Of a stretch of 64,000 nucleotides of DNA, positions 1 to 9,820 are shown piece after piece. The translations under genes were made by a program, and so were the position numbers. The notes beneath the pieces were generated by a model that was not told the DNA's origin, searched no databases, and saw only the letters and a program-made list of their open reading frames with translations. The number at the start of each line of letters is the position of its first letter. The first letter of the stretch is position 1. The DNA lies in assembly GCF_011308835.1 (NCBI RefSeq), contig NZ_JAAOHY010000001.1, positions 434,001 through 498,000 on the forward strand. The letters are read 5' to 3'. The stretch comes from Paracoccus xiamenensis. GTDB taxonomy: Bacteria; Pseudomonadota; Alphaproteobacteria; Rhodobacterales; Rhodobacteraceae.

Positions 1-2
1 GC

Positions 3-302
3 ATCGACGCCGACAGCTCACCCCTGCGTTACCGGTCCTGCTTCCGCATCACCGACATGGCGGCGCTGCAGGATGCCCAGCAGTTCGAAGGCGCGACGCC
101 GCTGGTCGGGCCGCGCTGGTTTTCCTGCTTTTCCGCCAAGGGCCTGACCGCCGACCTGGAAAGCGGGGCGGCCGTGGCCTATCTTGGGCAGTCCGAAATC
201 CACCCGGACGTGGACCGGGTGATCGCCGTCTATCCCGATGGCCGCGCCTTTGCCTGGCACCAGATCAATGACAAGACCCCCGAACGCGGAGTGATGGACT
301 GA
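3..302 (+). CDS. DUF6446-like protein, 3' fragment
   Basis: The frame is open from the left edge, so the N terminus lies outside the window. About 99 residues are visible, ending in a TGA that shares one base with the glyS start (TGATG), so the two genes are probably translationally coupled. The visible part has cysteines in an RSCF and a WFSCFS context and no membrane segment. A small protein of the DUF6446 family often lies directly upstream of glyS in Rhodobacteraceae; the assignment here rests on that position and general resemblance. Function is unknown. Confidence 0.6.
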   Translation: MDADSSPLRYRSCFRITDMAALQDAQQFEGATPLVGPRWFSCFSAKGLTADLESGAAVAYLGQSEIHPDVDRVIAVYPDGRAFAWHQINDKTPERGVMD

Positions 303-2590
303 TGGCCGACCTTCTGATCGAGCTTTTCTCAGAGGAAATTCCGGCGCGGATGCAGCCGAAGGCCCGCGAGGACCTGAAGAAGCTGATGACCGACGGGCTG
401 GTCGAGGCCGGGCTGACCTATGCCAGCGCCGGGGCGTTTTCGACGCCGCGCCGGCTGGCGCTGTCCGTCGAAGGGCTGGACGCGGCATCGAAGCCCGTGC
501 GCGAGGAACGCAAGGGCCCCCGCACAGACGCGCCCGAAAAGGCGCTGGAGGGTTTTCTGCGTTCGACCGGGTTGACCAAGGATCAGCTGGAGGTTCGGGA
601 CGAGAAGAAGGGGCAGGTCTATTTCGCCGTCATCGAACGCCCCGGCCGCCCCGCGGCGGATATCGTCGCCGAGGTGCTGGAAAAGACCATCCGCAACTTC
701 CCCTGGCCCAAGTCGATGCGCTGGGGCACTGGCGCGCTTCGCTGGGTGCGCCCCTTGCATTCGATCCTGTGCATCCTGACTGACGAGGGCGGCGCGCAAG
801 TCGTGGCCCTTGACGTGGATGGCATCAAGTCGGGCGATACCACGCGCGGCCACCGCTTCATGGCGCCGGACGCCTTTGCCGTGACCAGCTTTGACGATTA
901 CGCCGCCAAGCTGCGTCGCGCCAAGGTGATGCTGGATGCGGGCGAACGCGCCGATGCCATCGCGCAGGAAGCCGCGAACCTGGCCTTCGCGCGCGGCTGG
1001 GAGATTGTCGAGGACAAGGGCCTTCTGACCGAGGTCGCCGGGCTGGTCGAATGGCCGGTGCCGCTGATGGGCGCGATCGAGGAACGCTTTCTGGCCCTGC
1101 CGCCAGAGGTGCTGCAAACCTCGATGAAGGAGCACCAGAAGTTCTTTTCGGCGAAGAACCCCAAGTCCGGCCGGATCGAGGGCTATGTCACCGTCGCCAA
1201 TATCGAGGCCGCCGATGACGGCCAGATGATCCTTGCCGGCAATCAGCGTGTGCTGGCGGCGCGGCTGTCTGACGGGCTGTTCTTCTGGGAAAACGACCTG
1301 CGTCAGGCGAAATCGGGCATGACGGATTGGGCCGAGGGGCTGAAATCCGTGACCTTCCACAACAAGCTTGGATCGCAGGCGGATCGCGTGGCCCGCATCG
1401 CGGCTTTGGCGCGCGAGATCGCGCCGCTGGTGGGTGCTGACCCGGATCAGGCCGGGCGCGCGGCGGAACTCGCCAAGCTGGACCTGCGCAGCGACATGGT
1501 CGGCGAGTTCCCCGAACTGCAGGGGGTGATGGGCCGCTATTACGCGCTTGCGGCGGGCGAACCCGATGCCGTGGCCGACGCCGCCCGCGACCATTACTCG
1601 CCGCTGGGGCCGTCGGACGATGTGCCGAGTGCGCCGGTCTCCGTCGCCGTGGCACTCGCCGACAAGATCGACACGTTGACCGGCTTTTGGGCGATTGATG
1701 AGAAGCCCACGGGCTCGAAGGATCCCTTTGCGCTGCGGCGGGCTGCGTTGGGGATTATTCGGTTGGTGCTTTCAAACGATATTCGGCTGAATATTCGTGA
1801 AGTCGTAGCACAACATTGTACGCAGCTTTTCGACAGTGATCAGTTGGCGCGCGATATCGCAAACGCACACGACGTTGGCGATTCCATTGCGGAGGAATTG
1901 AAGGAAGCCGAAACGATCTTGAAGACTCTTGATGGGGGTGCACTTCAATCACTAGTCATACGCTTGGTCGAAGAGAAAGCGAATGAACTGCAAATTTGGA
2001 ACGAGAATATTGCCCATAAGGAGCATACTATTGCTTTGGCCGATGATGCCAAGATGGCATTGCCACCAGACCTCCTCGCTTTCCTCCACGACCGCCTGAA
2101 AGTCTATCTCCGCGATCAGGGCATCCGGCATGACATCATCGACGCCGTGCTCGCGCAGCCCGGCAATGACGATCTGGTGCTGGTGGTGAACCGGGCGACG
2201 GCGCTGAACGATATGCTGAAGACCGAGGACGGGCAGAACCTGACGCAGGGCCTCAAGCGGGCGTCGAATATTCTGACGCAGGCCGAGGAAAAGGACGGCG
2301 TCGAATACAGCTTCGGGGCCGATCCGAAATTCGCCGAGACGGACGAGGAACGCGCCCTGTTCACCGCACTCGACACCGCCGAACCGGCGATCAAGGCCGC
2401 CACGGCGAACGAGGATTTCCCCGCCGCCATGTCCGCCATCGCCGCCCTGCGCGCGCCCATCGACGCCTTCTTTGAAGCCGTGCAGGTGAACACCGACAAC
2501 CAGATCATGCGCCGCAACCGGCTGAACCTGCTGTCGCGCATCCGCGCGGCGGGGCGAGAGATCGCGGATTTCACCCGCATTGAAGGTTAA
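302..2590 (+). CDS. glyS: Glycyl-tRNA synthetase beta subunit
   Basis: This is the beta subunit of the bacterial alpha2beta2 glycyl-tRNA synthetase, needed with GlyQ to charge tRNA-Gly in the cytoplasm. It starts with the typical ADLLIELFSEEIPARMQ and contains the conserved segments LPPEVLQTSMKEHQKFF, SDGLFFWENDLR, ADKIDTLTGFWAI and the C-terminal FFEAVQVNTDNQIMRRNRL. The 762 aa length is at the long end for the family. The extra length seems to lie at about residues 489-589, where base composition drops sharply (separate entry). ATG 302 overlaps the upstream stop codon. A weak hairpin follows the stop, then alaS. Confidence 0.96.
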   Translation: MADLLIELFSEEIPARMQPKAREDLKKLMTDGLVEAGLTYASAGAFSTPRRLALSVEGLDAASKPVREERKGPRTDAPEKALEGFLRSTGLTKDQLEVRDEKKGQVYFAVIERPGRPAADIVAEVLEKTIRNFPWPKSMRWGTGALRWVRPLHSILCILTDEGGAQVVALDVDGIKSGDTTRGHRFMAPDAFAVTSFDDYAAKLRRAKVMLDAGERADAIAQEAANLAFARGWEIVEDKGLLTEVAGLVEWPVPLMGAIEERFLALPPEVLQTSMKEHQKFFSAKNPKSGRIEGYVTVANIEAADDGQMILAGNQRVLAARLSDGLFFWENDLRQAKSGMTDWAEGLKSVTFHNKLGSQADRVARIAALAREIAPLVGADPDQAGRAAELAKLDLRSDMVGEFPELQGVMGRYYALAAGEPDAVADAARDHYSPLGPSDDVPSAPVSVAVALADKIDTLTGFWAIDEKPTGSKDPFALRRAALGIIRLVLSNDIRLNIREVVAQHCTQLFDSDQLARDIANAHDVGDSIAEELKEAETILKTLDGGALQSLVIRLVEEKANELQIWNENIAHKEHTIALADDAKMALPPDLLAFLHDRLKVYLRDQGIRHDIIDAVLAQPGNDDLVLVVNRATALNDMLKTEDGQNLTQGLKRASNILTQAEEKDGVEYSFGADPKFAETDEERALFTALDTAEPAIKAATANEDFPAAMSAIAALRAPIDAFFEAVQVNTDNQIMRRNRLNLLSRIRAAGREIADFTRIEG
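1755..2075 (+). other. AT-rich insert-like segment inside glyS
   Basis: Within the glyS frame, the stretch between the conserved FALRRAALGIIRL and DLLAFLHDRLKVYLRDQG segments is clearly richer in A and T than the flanks and uses codons such as ATT, AGT, TTG, ACT and CTA that are rare elsewhere in the gene. It encodes about 90-100 charged, helical-looking residues (for example EELKEAETILKTL, VEEKANELQIW). The frame is intact. It looks like a lineage-specific insertion or recombined tract in the variable region ahead of the C-terminal anticodon-binding part; this is inferred from composition only. Confidence 0.5.
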
Positions 2591-2595
2591 CAGGC

Positions 2596-2618
2596 CGGGG
2601 CCGTAGACAGCGGCCCCG
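2596..2618 (+). terminator. Weak hairpin after glyS
   Basis: CGGGGCC (2596-2602) and GGCCCCG (2612-2618) form a 7-bp stem with a 9-nt loop just after the glyS stop. No T-run follows, so it is at most a weak or Rho-assisted terminator, and glyS and alaS may be partly co-transcribed. Confidence 0.35.
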
Positions 2619-2657
2619 CGCAGAACTACATCAGGGCGACCAGCCCGAGGAAACGCC

Positions 2658-5306
2658 ATGCCCAGCCTTAACGATATCCGCTCGACCTATCTCGATTTCT
2701 TCAAGCGCAACGATCACGAGGTCGTCGCGTCCTCGCCTCTGGTGCCGCGGAACGACCCGACGCTGATGTTCACCAATTCGGGCATGGTGCAGTTCAAGAA
2801 CCGCTTCACCGGGGTCGAGAAGGGAGATTACCAGCGTGCGACATCCTCGCAGAAATGCGTGCGCGCAGGCGGCAAGCATAATGACCTCGACAATGTGGGT
2901 TACACGGCGCGGCACCATACCTTCTTTGAAATGCTGGGAAATTTCAGCTTCGGCGATTATTTCAAGTCGCAGGCGATCCCCTTCGCGTGGGAACTGCTGA
3001 CCAAGGATTTTGGCATCCCCAAGGACAAGTTGCTGGTCACGGTTTACCATACCGATGATGAGGCGGCTGATCTGTGGAAGAAGGTCGCGGGTCTGACCGA
3101 CGACCGCATCATCCGCATCCCCACTGACGATAATTTCTGGCGCATGGGCCCGACCGGTCCCTGCGGCCCCTGCACCGAGATCTTCTACGATCACGGTGAC
3201 AAGATCTGGGGCGGCCCGCCCGGCAGCGCCGAGGAAGACGGCGACCGCTTCATCGAGATCTGGAACCTCGTTTTCATGCAATACGAGCAGTTCGAAGACG
3301 GCACCATGCGCGACCTCGACATGCAGTCGATCGACACCGGCATGGGGCTGGAACGGATCGGCGCGCTGTTGCAGGGCAAGCACGACAACTATGACACCGA
3401 CCTGATGCGCGCGCTGATTGAGGCTTCGGCCCATGCGACCAGCAGCGACCCTGACGGGCCGGGCAAGGTTCATCACCGGGTGATCGCGGACCACCTGCGC
3501 TCGACCAGCTTCCTGCTGGCCGATGGGGTGATGCCGTCCAATGAAGGCCGCGGCTATGTGCTGCGCCGGATCATGCGCCGTGCGATGCGCCATGTGCATA
3601 TGCTGGGCGCGCAGGATCCGGTGATGCACAAGCTGGTGCCCGCGCTTGTGCGCCAGATGGGCGCGGCTTACCCGGAACTTGGCCGGGCGCAGTCGATGAT
3701 CGAGGAATCGCTGCTGTCCGAAGAAACCCGCTTCCGCAAGACGCTGGATCGCGGCCTGCGGCTGCTGGATGACGAATTGGGCAAGCTGCCCGAAGGCGCT
3801 GATCTTCCGGGTGAGGCGGCGTTCAAGCTGTATGATACCTATGGCTTCCCGCTGGACCTGACGCAGGACGCGCTGCGCGAGCAGGGCCGCAGCGTGGATA
3901 CGGCGGGCTTCGACGCCGCCATGGCCGAACAGAAGGCACAGGCGCGTGCTGCTTGGGCTGGCAGCGGCGAGACGAAGGACGCTGCGATCTGGTTCGAACT
4001 GGGCGAGAAGCACGGCGCGACCGAGTTTCTGGGCTATGATACCGAAATCGCCGAAGGGCAGGTGTTGTCGCTGGTCCGCGACGGCGCGGAGATCGAGACC
4101 GCCAGGGAAGGCGAGACCGTTCAGGTCGTCGTGAACCAGTCTCCCTTCTACGCCGAATCCGGCGGGCAGGTCGGCGATATGGGCACGATCCAGACCGAAA
4201 GCGGGCTGGTGCGCGTGTCCGACACCAAGAAATCCGGCGGCGTGTTCATTCATGTCGGTGAAGTGACCATGGGCCAGATCAACCGCGGTCAGGCCGCCAA
4301 GTTGGAGCTGGACCATGCACGGCGCGGGGCGATCCGGGCCAACCACTCGGCCACGCACCTGCTGCACGAGGCGCTGCGCCGCACGCTGGGCGATCACGTG
4401 GCACAGCGTGGCTCCCTCAACGCGCCCGACCGGCTGCGCTTTGACTTCAGCCATAACCACGCGGTAACGGCGGACGAGCTGGGCAAGGTCGAGGCCGAGG
4501 TGAACGAATTCATTCGCCAGAACGCGCCGGTCGAAACACGCATCATGACCCCTGACGATGCCCGCGCCATCGGCGCGCAGGCGCTGTTTGGCGAGAAATA
4601 TGGCGATGAGGTGCGTGTCGTGTCGATGGGCAAGCAGCCCGACTCTGGCAAGGGCGGGGACGGCCACACCTATTCGCTGGAACTCTGCGGCGGCACCCAT
4701 GTCGGGCGCACCGGCGACATCGGCATGTTCGTTCTGCTGGGCGACAGTGCGTCTTCGGCCGGGGTGCGCCGGATCGAGGCGTTGACCGGGCAGGCGGCGC
4801 TGGATCAGCTGCGCAGCGCCGATGCGCAGCTGGCGGAAATCGCCGGGCTGCTGAAGGCGCAGGCGGGCGATCTCGTCGGCCGGGTCAAGGCACTTTCGGA
4901 CGAGCGCAAGGCGCTGGAACGCGAACTGGCGACGCTGAAGCGCCAGATGGCGATGGGCGGCGGTGACGAGGCCAAGGACGTCGCGGGCGTGCAGTTCATC
5001 GGCCGCAAGGTCGACGGTGTCTCGGGCAAGGAACTGGCGCCGCTGATTGAGGAGATGAAGCAGAAGCTGGGCTCTGGCGCGGTGCTGCTGCTGGCCGAGG
5101 CTGACGGCAAGGCCACGGTTGCCTCGGGCGTGACGGCGGATCTGACCGACCGGATCAGCGCGGTTGCGCTGGTGCAGGCGGCGGTGGCGGCACTGGGTGG
5201 CAAGGGCGGCGGCGGCCGGCCGGACCGCGCGCAGGGCGGTGCGCCCTCGCTGGCGGCCGCGGATGCGGCACTGGCGGCGGCAGAAGGCGTGATTGCTTCG
5301 GCCTGA
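2658..5306 (+). CDS. alaS: Alanyl-tRNA synthetase
   Basis: Class II synthetase that charges tRNA-Ala and edits mischarged tRNA. The 882 aa length is normal. The N-terminal catalytic part begins [13 protein letters not shown] and includes the [15 protein letters not shown] segment. The editing-domain zinc/water motif is complete: H563-S-A-T-H567, with the distal C677-G-G-T-H681. A helical region (about 715-780) leads to the glycine-rich C-Ala domain ([15 protein letters not shown]). The start at ATG 2658 has GAGGAA upstream. A strong terminator follows the stop. Confidence 0.98.
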   Translation: MPSLNDIRSTYLDFFKRNDHEVVASSPLVPRNDPTLMFTNSGMVQFKNRFTGVEKGDYQRATSSQKCVRAGGKHNDLDNVGYTARHHTFFEMLGNFSFGDYFKSQAIPFAWELLTKDFGIPKDKLLVTVYHTDDEAADLWKKVAGLTDDRIIRIPTDDNFWRMGPTGPCGPCTEIFYDHGDKIWGGPPGSAEEDGDRFIEIWNLVFMQYEQFEDGTMRDLDMQSIDTGMGLERIGALLQGKHDNYDTDLMRALIEASAHATSSDPDGPGKVHHRVIADHLRSTSFLLADGVMPSNEGRGYVLRRIMRRAMRHVHMLGAQDPVMHKLVPALVRQMGAAYPELGRAQSMIEESLLSEETRFRKTLDRGLRLLDDELGKLPEGADLPGEAAFKLYDTYGFPLDLTQDALREQGRSVDTAGFDAAMAEQKAQARAAWAGSGETKDAAIWFELGEKHGATEFLGYDTEIAEGQVLSLVRDGAEIETAREGETVQVVVNQSPFYAESGGQVGDMGTIQTESGLVRVSDTKKSGGVFIHVGEVTMGQINRGQAAKLELDHARRGAIRANHSATHLLHEALRRTLGDHVAQRGSLNAPDRLRFDFSHNHAVTADELGKVEAEVNEFIRQNAPVETRIMTPDDARAIGAQALFGEKYGDEVRVVSMGKQPDSGKGGDGHTYSLELCGGTHVGRTGDIGMFVLLGDSASSAGVRRIEALTGQAALDQLRSADAQLAEIAGLLKAQAGDLVGRVKALSDERKALERELATLKRQMAMGGGDEAKDVAGVQFIGRKVDGVSGKELAPLIEEMKQKLGSGAVLLLAEADGKATVASGVTADLTDRISAVALVQAAVAALGGKGGGGRPDRAQGGAPSLAAADAALAAAEGVIASA

Positions 5307-5327
5307 TCAGGTTGAGAGTATTGAAAT

Positions 5328-5373
5328 CTGGGCGGATCATTCCCGAAAGCGGCTGATCCGCCCAGCTATTTTT
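5328..5373 (+). terminator. Rho-independent terminator of alaS
   Basis: A perfect 12-bp stem, CTGGGCGGATCA (5328-5339) with TGATCCGCCCAG (5354-5365), is followed by CTATTTTT. It ends the alaS transcript and separates it from the convergent DUF1127 gene. Confidence 0.9.
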
Positions 5374-5421
5374 GGCAAGTGACCAAGTTAGCAACGCCGC
5401 AAAGGTCGTTGCCGTTGGCGG

Positions 5422-5652
5422 TTACAGCCACATCCGGTCGCGGAAAACATAGTAGGGGATCTGGGCGCGGGTGATCCCCAGCTTGGCCAGTTCCTCGTCG
5501 GATTTGTTTTCCAGCGCGGTCATCTTGTCCATGCGCGACCGCAATTCCATCGATTGCTGCATGCTTTCGCCCAGGCGCTTCATCAGTCCCGCAAACCAGT
5601 TGCGCAGGCCGGTGCCGAATTGGGCGGAGGTGTTGGTGGTTTGAACAGACAT
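5422..5652 (-). CDS. DUF1127 domain small protein
   Basis: A 76-aa protein with a C-terminal DUF1127-type segment ([20 protein letters not shown], then [10 protein letters not shown]). Such small arginine-rich proteins are common in alphaproteobacteria and have been tied to phosphate, stress or RNA-related phenotypes in some species; the role here is unknown. The start at 5652 (MSVQTTNT) is chosen because AGAGG lies about 8 nt upstream; a longer frame up to 5712 lacks this support. The gene converges on alaS and is divergent from purA. Confidence 0.8.
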   Translation of the reverse strand: MSVQTTNTSAQFGTGLRNWFAGLMKRLGESMQQSMELRSRMDKMTALENKSDEELAKLGITRAQIPYYVFRDRMWL

Positions 5653-5887
5653 TTGGAAACCTCTGCATCTTGTCTTGCGATTGGTTTCCTCCCTTGAGGT
5701 TAGAATAGTCATTGGTTCTGACTTATCCAGAGAATTCGCTGCAACGCAGCATTGCGTCAGACGGGATGCTGACGAAACGGGCAGGGGCCTGAATAACCGG
5801 CAGGTTAGGCCGTCGAATGGACTTTCTTCCGGGCAGCGGGGCGACTATACCATGCGCGGCATTCATGATCGCGAAAAGGAAAGCAGC
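5653..5887 (+). promoter_or_regulatory. Intergenic region between DUF1127 gene and purA
   Basis: This 235-bp divergent region must hold both promoters. It contains two small dyads: GCTGC/GCAGC around 5738-5750 and CGTCAG (5755-5760) with CTGACG (5769-5774). AAGGA at 5876-5880 is the purA ribosome binding site. The frame upstream of purA is open, but its codons do not resemble any known N-terminal extension of PurA, so I treat it as untranslated. Confidence 0.4.
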
Positions 5888-7180
5888 ATGGCCAATGTGG
5901 TGGTTGTCGGCGCGCAATGGGGCGACGAAGGCAAGGGCAAGATCGTCGACTGGCTGTCAGAACGGGCCGAGATCATCGCCCGGTTTCAAGGCGGCCATAA
6001 TGCCGGGCATACGCTGGTGATTGGCGATGTGGTCTACAAGCTGTCGCTGCTGCCCTCGGGGATCGTGCGCAAGGGCAAGCTGGCGGTCATCGGCAATGGC
6101 GTCGTGCTGGACCCATGGTCGCTGTTTGCGGAAATCGACAAGCTGGCGGCGCAAGGCGTCGAGATCTCGACCGAAAACCTGATTATCGCGGAAAACGCCC
6201 CGCTGATCCTGCCGCTGCATCAGGATCTGGACAAGCTGCGCGAGGAAGCCGCCGGCAAAGCCAAGATCGGCACCACAGGGCGCGGCATCGGCCCGGCCTA
6301 TGAGGACAAGGTCGGTCGCCGCAGCATTCGCCTGGCTGATCTGGGTGATGAGGAAACGCTGGATTCGCGGCTGGACCGCCTGCTGGCCCATCACGATGCG
6401 CTGCGCCAGGGTCTGGGGGCCACCCCGATCGACCGGGCAGAGCTGAAGGCAAAGCTGCTGGAAATCGCGCCGAAGCTGCTGCCCTATGCGCAGCCGGTCT
6501 GGAAGGTGCTGAATGAGGCCCGCAAGGGCGGCAAGCGCATCCTGTTCGAAGGCGCGCAGGGTAGCCTGCTGGATATCGACTTTGGCACCTATCCCTACGT
6601 GACCTCCTCGACCGTCATCGCGGGTCAGGCAGCTGCCGGCACCGGCATGGGGCCAAGCGCCATCGATTTCGTGCTGGGCATCGTCAAGGCCTATACCACC
6701 CGCGTGGGCGAAGGCCCGTTCCCGACCGAATTGCTGGACGAAGACGGCCAGCGTCTGGGCGAGCGGGGCCATGAATTCGGCACCGTCACCGGCCGCAAGC
6801 GCCGCTGTGGCTGGTTCGATGCGGTTCTGGTGCGCCAGACCTGTGCGATTTCCGGCGTGAACGGCATTGCGCTGACCAAGCTGGACGTGCTGGACGGGTT
6901 CGAGACGCTGAAAATCTGCACCGGCTATGAAATCGACGGCGTGACCTATGACTACCTGCCCACCGCAGCCGCGCTGCAAAACAAGGTGACGCCGATCTAT
7001 GAAGAAATGCCGGGCTGGTCGGAATCCACCGCCGGCGCGCGCAGCTGGGCCGATCTGCCGGCGGCGGCGATCAAATATGTCCGCCGGGTCGAGGAGCTGA
7101 TCCAGTGCCCGGTGGCGCTGTTGTCGACCTCGCCGGAACGCGATGACACCATCCTTGTGACTGACCCCTTTGCGGACTGA
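5888..7180 (+). CDS. purA: Adenylosuccinate synthetase
   Basis: Catalyses GTP-dependent condensation of IMP and aspartate to adenylosuccinate, the first committed step to AMP. The protein is 430 aa, the normal length. It starts [18 protein letters not shown], with the P-loop-like GDEGKGK at 12-18 (catalytic Asp13) and His41 in [10 protein letters not shown], followed by the IMP-binding [12 protein letters not shown] and the C-terminal [18 protein letters not shown] 5888 is chosen over the longer open frame because it has AAGGA upstream and matches the family N terminus. Three bases separate it from the next gene. Confidence 0.97.
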   Translation: MANVVVVGAQWGDEGKGKIVDWLSERAEIIARFQGGHNAGHTLVIGDVVYKLSLLPSGIVRKGKLAVIGNGVVLDPWSLFAEIDKLAAQGVEISTENLIIAENAPLILPLHQDLDKLREEAAGKAKIGTTGRGIGPAYEDKVGRRSIRLADLGDEETLDSRLDRLLAHHDALRQGLGATPIDRAELKAKLLEIAPKLLPYAQPVWKVLNEARKGGKRILFEGAQGSLLDIDFGTYPYVTSSTVIAGQAAAGTGMGPSAIDFVLGIVKAYTTRVGEGPFPTELLDEDGQRLGERGHEFGTVTGRKRRCGWFDAVLVRQTCAISGVNGIALTKLDVLDGFETLKICTGYEIDGVTYDYLPTAAALQNKVTPIYEEMPGWSESTAGARSWADLPAAAIKYVRRVEELIQCPVALLSTSPERDDTILVTDPFAD

Positions 7181-7183
7181 TCC

Positions 7184-7783
7184 ATGCGCGCCCTGCTGAT
7201 CGATGGCCACCCGGATGCCAACCGGCTGACGGCGCATCTGCTGGACGAGTATCAGCAGGCCCTGCCGGAAGGGGTTGAGGTGACGCGGCTGGCCATTCGC
7301 GACATGGATTTCAACGCGGATCTTACCCGCGGCTATACGGATATGCCCGAGCTGGAGCCGGATCTGGCCGCAGCGCTTGACGCGATCGAGGGGTGCGACC
7401 ATCTGGTGTTGGCCTTCCCGCTGTGGTGGGGGGCGGAACCGGCGCGGATGAAGGGGTTCTGGGATCGGATCCTGTTGCCGCGCCGCGCGTTTCGTTACCA
7501 CAAGACGGACCTTTTCTGGGACCGCTTGCTGCAAGGCCGCTCGGCGGATCTGCTGGTCAGCATGGACACGCCGCCGGCTTATCTGCGGCTGGTTTATTTC
7601 GATCCGATCGGCTGGCGCTACAAGCGGCAGGTGCTGGGTTTCGTTGGCTTCAAGCCGATCCGGCTGGGATATTTCGGTATGGTCCGGCGCGGCGGGGCTG
7701 AAAAGAACCTTGAAAAGTGGCGCGCTCGCATCCGTAAGATGGCAACGAGTGCCGGTCGGCTGCGGCGCGGAAGGAAAAGCTGA
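7184..7783 (+). CDS. NAD(P)H quinone oxidoreductase-like flavoprotein
   Basis: A 199-aa protein of the flavodoxin-like NQO/KefF/MdaB family. It starts with a first beta strand and FMN/FAD-binding loop (MRALLIDGHPDANRLT) and has the characteristic FPLWWGAEPARMKGFWDRI segment about a third of the way in. Members reduce quinones by two electrons with NAD(P)H in the cytoplasm. The C terminus is basic (RRGRKS). The gene sits 3 nt after purA and its stop overlaps the start of the DUF2842 gene, so they probably share a transcript. Confidence 0.85.
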   Translation: MRALLIDGHPDANRLTAHLLDEYQQALPEGVEVTRLAIRDMDFNADLTRGYTDMPELEPDLAAALDAIEGCDHLVLAFPLWWGAEPARMKGFWDRILLPRRAFRYHKTDLFWDRLLQGRSADLLVSMDTPPAYLRLVYFDPIGWRYKRQVLGFVGFKPIRLGYFGMVRRGGAEKNLEKWRARIRKMATSAGRLRRGRKS

Positions 7784-7998
7784 TGGATCTCAAGACCCGC
7801 AAACGCCTGTCCCTGTTGATCCTGTTGCTGGGGCTTCCCGGCTATATCGTCATCGCCTGGATGCTGATGGCCTGGATTGACGATACCTGGGGCCGCCTGC
7901 CCATCTGGGCAGAGCTTCTGGTCGTCGTGGGGCTTGGGATCATCTGGATCCTGCCCTTCAAGCGGGTCTTTTCCGGCATCGGCAAGGGCGAGGAGTGA
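7783..7998 (+). CDS. DUF2842 small membrane protein
   Basis: A 71-aa protein with two predicted membrane helices (about residues 9-29 and 43-60) separated by the conserved IDDTWGRLPIW motif, typical of the alphaproteobacterial DUF2842 family. Its function is unknown. It overlaps the preceding gene by one base and the following gene by four (GTGA), so it is in the middle of a coupled cluster. Confidence 0.85.
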   Translation: MDLKTRKRLSLLILLLGLPGYIVIAWMLMAWIDDTWGRLPIWAELLVVVGLGIIWILPFKRVFSGIGKGEE

Positions 7999-8702
7999 GC
8001 GCCCCCCTGCAGGTGCAGGGCGGTGTCACGCTGATCGGCGGCGGCGCTGTCACGCCCGAGGATCTGGCGCTGGCGCTGGCATCCGCGCCGGTGCTGGTGG
8101 CGGCAGATGGCGGGGCCGATGCGGCGATTGCGCTGGGGCATGTCCCCGATCTGGCAATCGGAGATTTCGATTCCATCAGTGAAGCCGCCCGTGCCGAACT
8201 CGGCCCGGGCCGGCTGATCCACGTGGCCGAACAGGACAGCACCGATTTCGCCAAGGCGCTGCGCCATATCCGCGCCGATTTCGTCATTGCCGTGGGCTTT
8301 TCCGGGCGACGGCTGGACCATACGCTGGCGGTGCTGAATGTCATGGCCCGCCACCCCACGCCGCCCTGCGTGATGCTGGCGGCCGAAGATATCGTCTTTC
8401 TTTCCCCGCCCACGCTTGCGCTGCCGCTGCCTCCCGGCACGCGGGTTTCGCTGTTTCCGATGGGTCCAGCCTCTGGCCGGTCCGAAGGCTTGCGTTGGCC
8501 CATCGACGGGATCCGCTTTGCGCCCGAGGGGCGGATCGGCACCTCGAACGAGGCCACCGGCCCGGTGCGGCTGGCGCTGGAAGGGCCGATGATGGTGATG
8601 TTGCCACGCGATTGTCTTCAGATCGTGCTGGCGGCGCTTACCGCGCCCACCTCTAGCGTTCCCAGGTCCGGCGCAGGACATCCATCCAGTTCCGCCAGCT
8701 GA
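7995..8702 (+). CDS. Thiamine pyrophosphokinase
   Basis: Transfers pyrophosphate from ATP to thiamine to make thiamine diphosphate. The 235-aa sequence has the family signatures VAADGGADAAI, PDLAIGDFDSIS, QDSTDFAKAL and GFSGRRLDHTLA, which supply the metal- and substrate-binding aspartates. It starts at GTG 7995 inside the GTGA overlap with the DUF2842 gene. The C terminus beyond about residue 217 (TAPTSSVPRSGAGHPSSSAS) is low complexity and overlaps the 3' end of the convergent dipeptidase gene by 50 bp, so it looks like read-through past an ancestral stop. Confidence 0.9.
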   Translation: MSAPLQVQGGVTLIGGGAVTPEDLALALASAPVLVAADGGADAAIALGHVPDLAIGDFDSISEAARAELGPGRLIHVAEQDSTDFAKALRHIRADFVIAVGFSGRRLDHTLAVLNVMARHPTPPCVMLAAEDIVFLSPPTLALPLPPGTRVSLFPMGPASGRSEGLRWPIDGIRFAPEGRIGTSNEATGPVRLALEGPMMVMLPRDCLQIVLAALTAPTSSVPRSGAGHPSSSAS

Positions 8703-9702
8703 TCTTTTCGATCAACGCATCGCCGTAGCCGTGCTGGCGCATGGCGTCGATCAGGCGCGGCAGGTCGCTGGCCTGTGCCAGATCGTTGGGCATCTGGGCC
8801 CCGTCGAAATCAGAGCCGAGCGCGACACCATTTTCACCCAGCTTTTCAAGCAGATGGTCCAGATGCCTCAGGTAAGGATCGAAGCCGTCGAAGGGCAGGC
8901 GGCGGCCATCCTCGCGGGTGAAACCGGCGGCAAAGTTCAGCCCGACCAACCCGCCGGTTCCGGCGATCAGTTCCAGCTGGGCATCGGTCAGGTTGCGGGT
9001 CGAGGCGCTGATGGCATGGGCACCCGAATGGGTGCTGACCAGCGGCGCGCCGCTGATCCGGGCCACATCCTCGATCCCTTTCAGGTTGAGATGCGCCAGA
9101 TCGACAAGAATGCGCAGCCGGTCGCATTCGGCGATCAAGGCCTTCCCGGCAGCGGTCAGACCCGGCCCGGTATCCGGGCTGGCGGGGAATTCGAACGGGA
9201 CGCCATGCCCGTAAGCGTTCGACCGCGACCAGACCGGCCCCAGCGAGCGCAGGCCGATCCGGTGCCACAGATGCAGCATTGCCGGGTCGGCGATGCCTTC
9301 GGCCCCTTCCATATGCAGGATGGCGGCGATGCGGCCCGCATCCTTTGCGGCCAGAATCTCGTCGACCGTGCGGCAGATCGACAGCGTCCCGGTCCCTTCC
9401 AGCGCCAGCAGCGCCGAGGTCAGCCGGAACATATGCGCGATGCCGGCATCGGTGCCGACCGGGTCGGCCAGCGGCACCGCATAGGGCGGGTTTTCCTGCC
9501 GCGCCTTCCAGTCGATCCCGTCATCAACCGCATCCGAAGGCACCCAAAGCGCAAAGAAGCCCCCGAACATGCCCCCCGTCTGCAGGCGCGGAAGGTCGAT
9601 TTGGCCGGTCCCGTCGCCTTCGGTCCAGATCTTCAGCGCATCGGCGCCGTCTTCGATCAGGCGTTGCAGGAAATCGTTGTGGCCGTCGAAAACCGGGGTC
9701 AT
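8653..9702 (-). CDS. Membrane dipeptidase-like (peptidase M19)
   Basis: A 349-aa metallodipeptidase of the renal dipeptidase family. Metal-ligand motifs are in order: DGHND near the N terminus, ILHMEGAEG around residue 120, LVDLAHL, STHSGAHAIS and GSDFDGAQMP. No clear signal peptide is seen, so it is probably cytoplasmic and cleaves dipeptides, possibly including D-residue substrates as known for the family. The start at 9702 (MTPVFDGHNDF) has GAAGGAG upstream; a longer frame to 9996 overlaps the divergent promoter region and is rejected. Confidence 0.9.
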   Translation of the reverse strand: MTPVFDGHNDFLQRLIEDGADALKIWTEGDGTGQIDLPRLQTGGMFGGFFALWVPSDAVDDGIDWKARQENPPYAVPLADPVGTDAGIAHMFRLTSALLALEGTGTLSICRTVDEILAAKDAGRIAAILHMEGAEGIADPAMLHLWHRIGLRSLGPVWSRSNAYGHGVPFEFPASPDTGPGLTAAGKALIAECDRLRILVDLAHLNLKGIEDVARISGAPLVSTHSGAHAISASTRNLTDAQLELIAGTGGLVGLNFAAGFTREDGRRLPFDGFDPYLRHLDHLLEKLGENGVALGSDFDGAQMPNDLAQASDLPRLIDAMRQHGYGDALIEKISWRNWMDVLRRTWER

Positions 9703-9820
9703 GTGGCGCTCCTTCGCAGTTCGGCGCGATACTGCGGCGGGGCGGCAGTGACCGCAACCCGCTTTGCCCGCGCGAAGATCCGTGGCAGGCTGGCCCCGAA
9801 ACCATCGCAGCGAGGACAAC

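Noticed and set aside
2631-4700. 689-aa open frame on the minus strand opposite alaS
   Set aside because: It is a mirror of a GC-rich coding gene, with no recognisable domains; alaS on the plus strand is certain.
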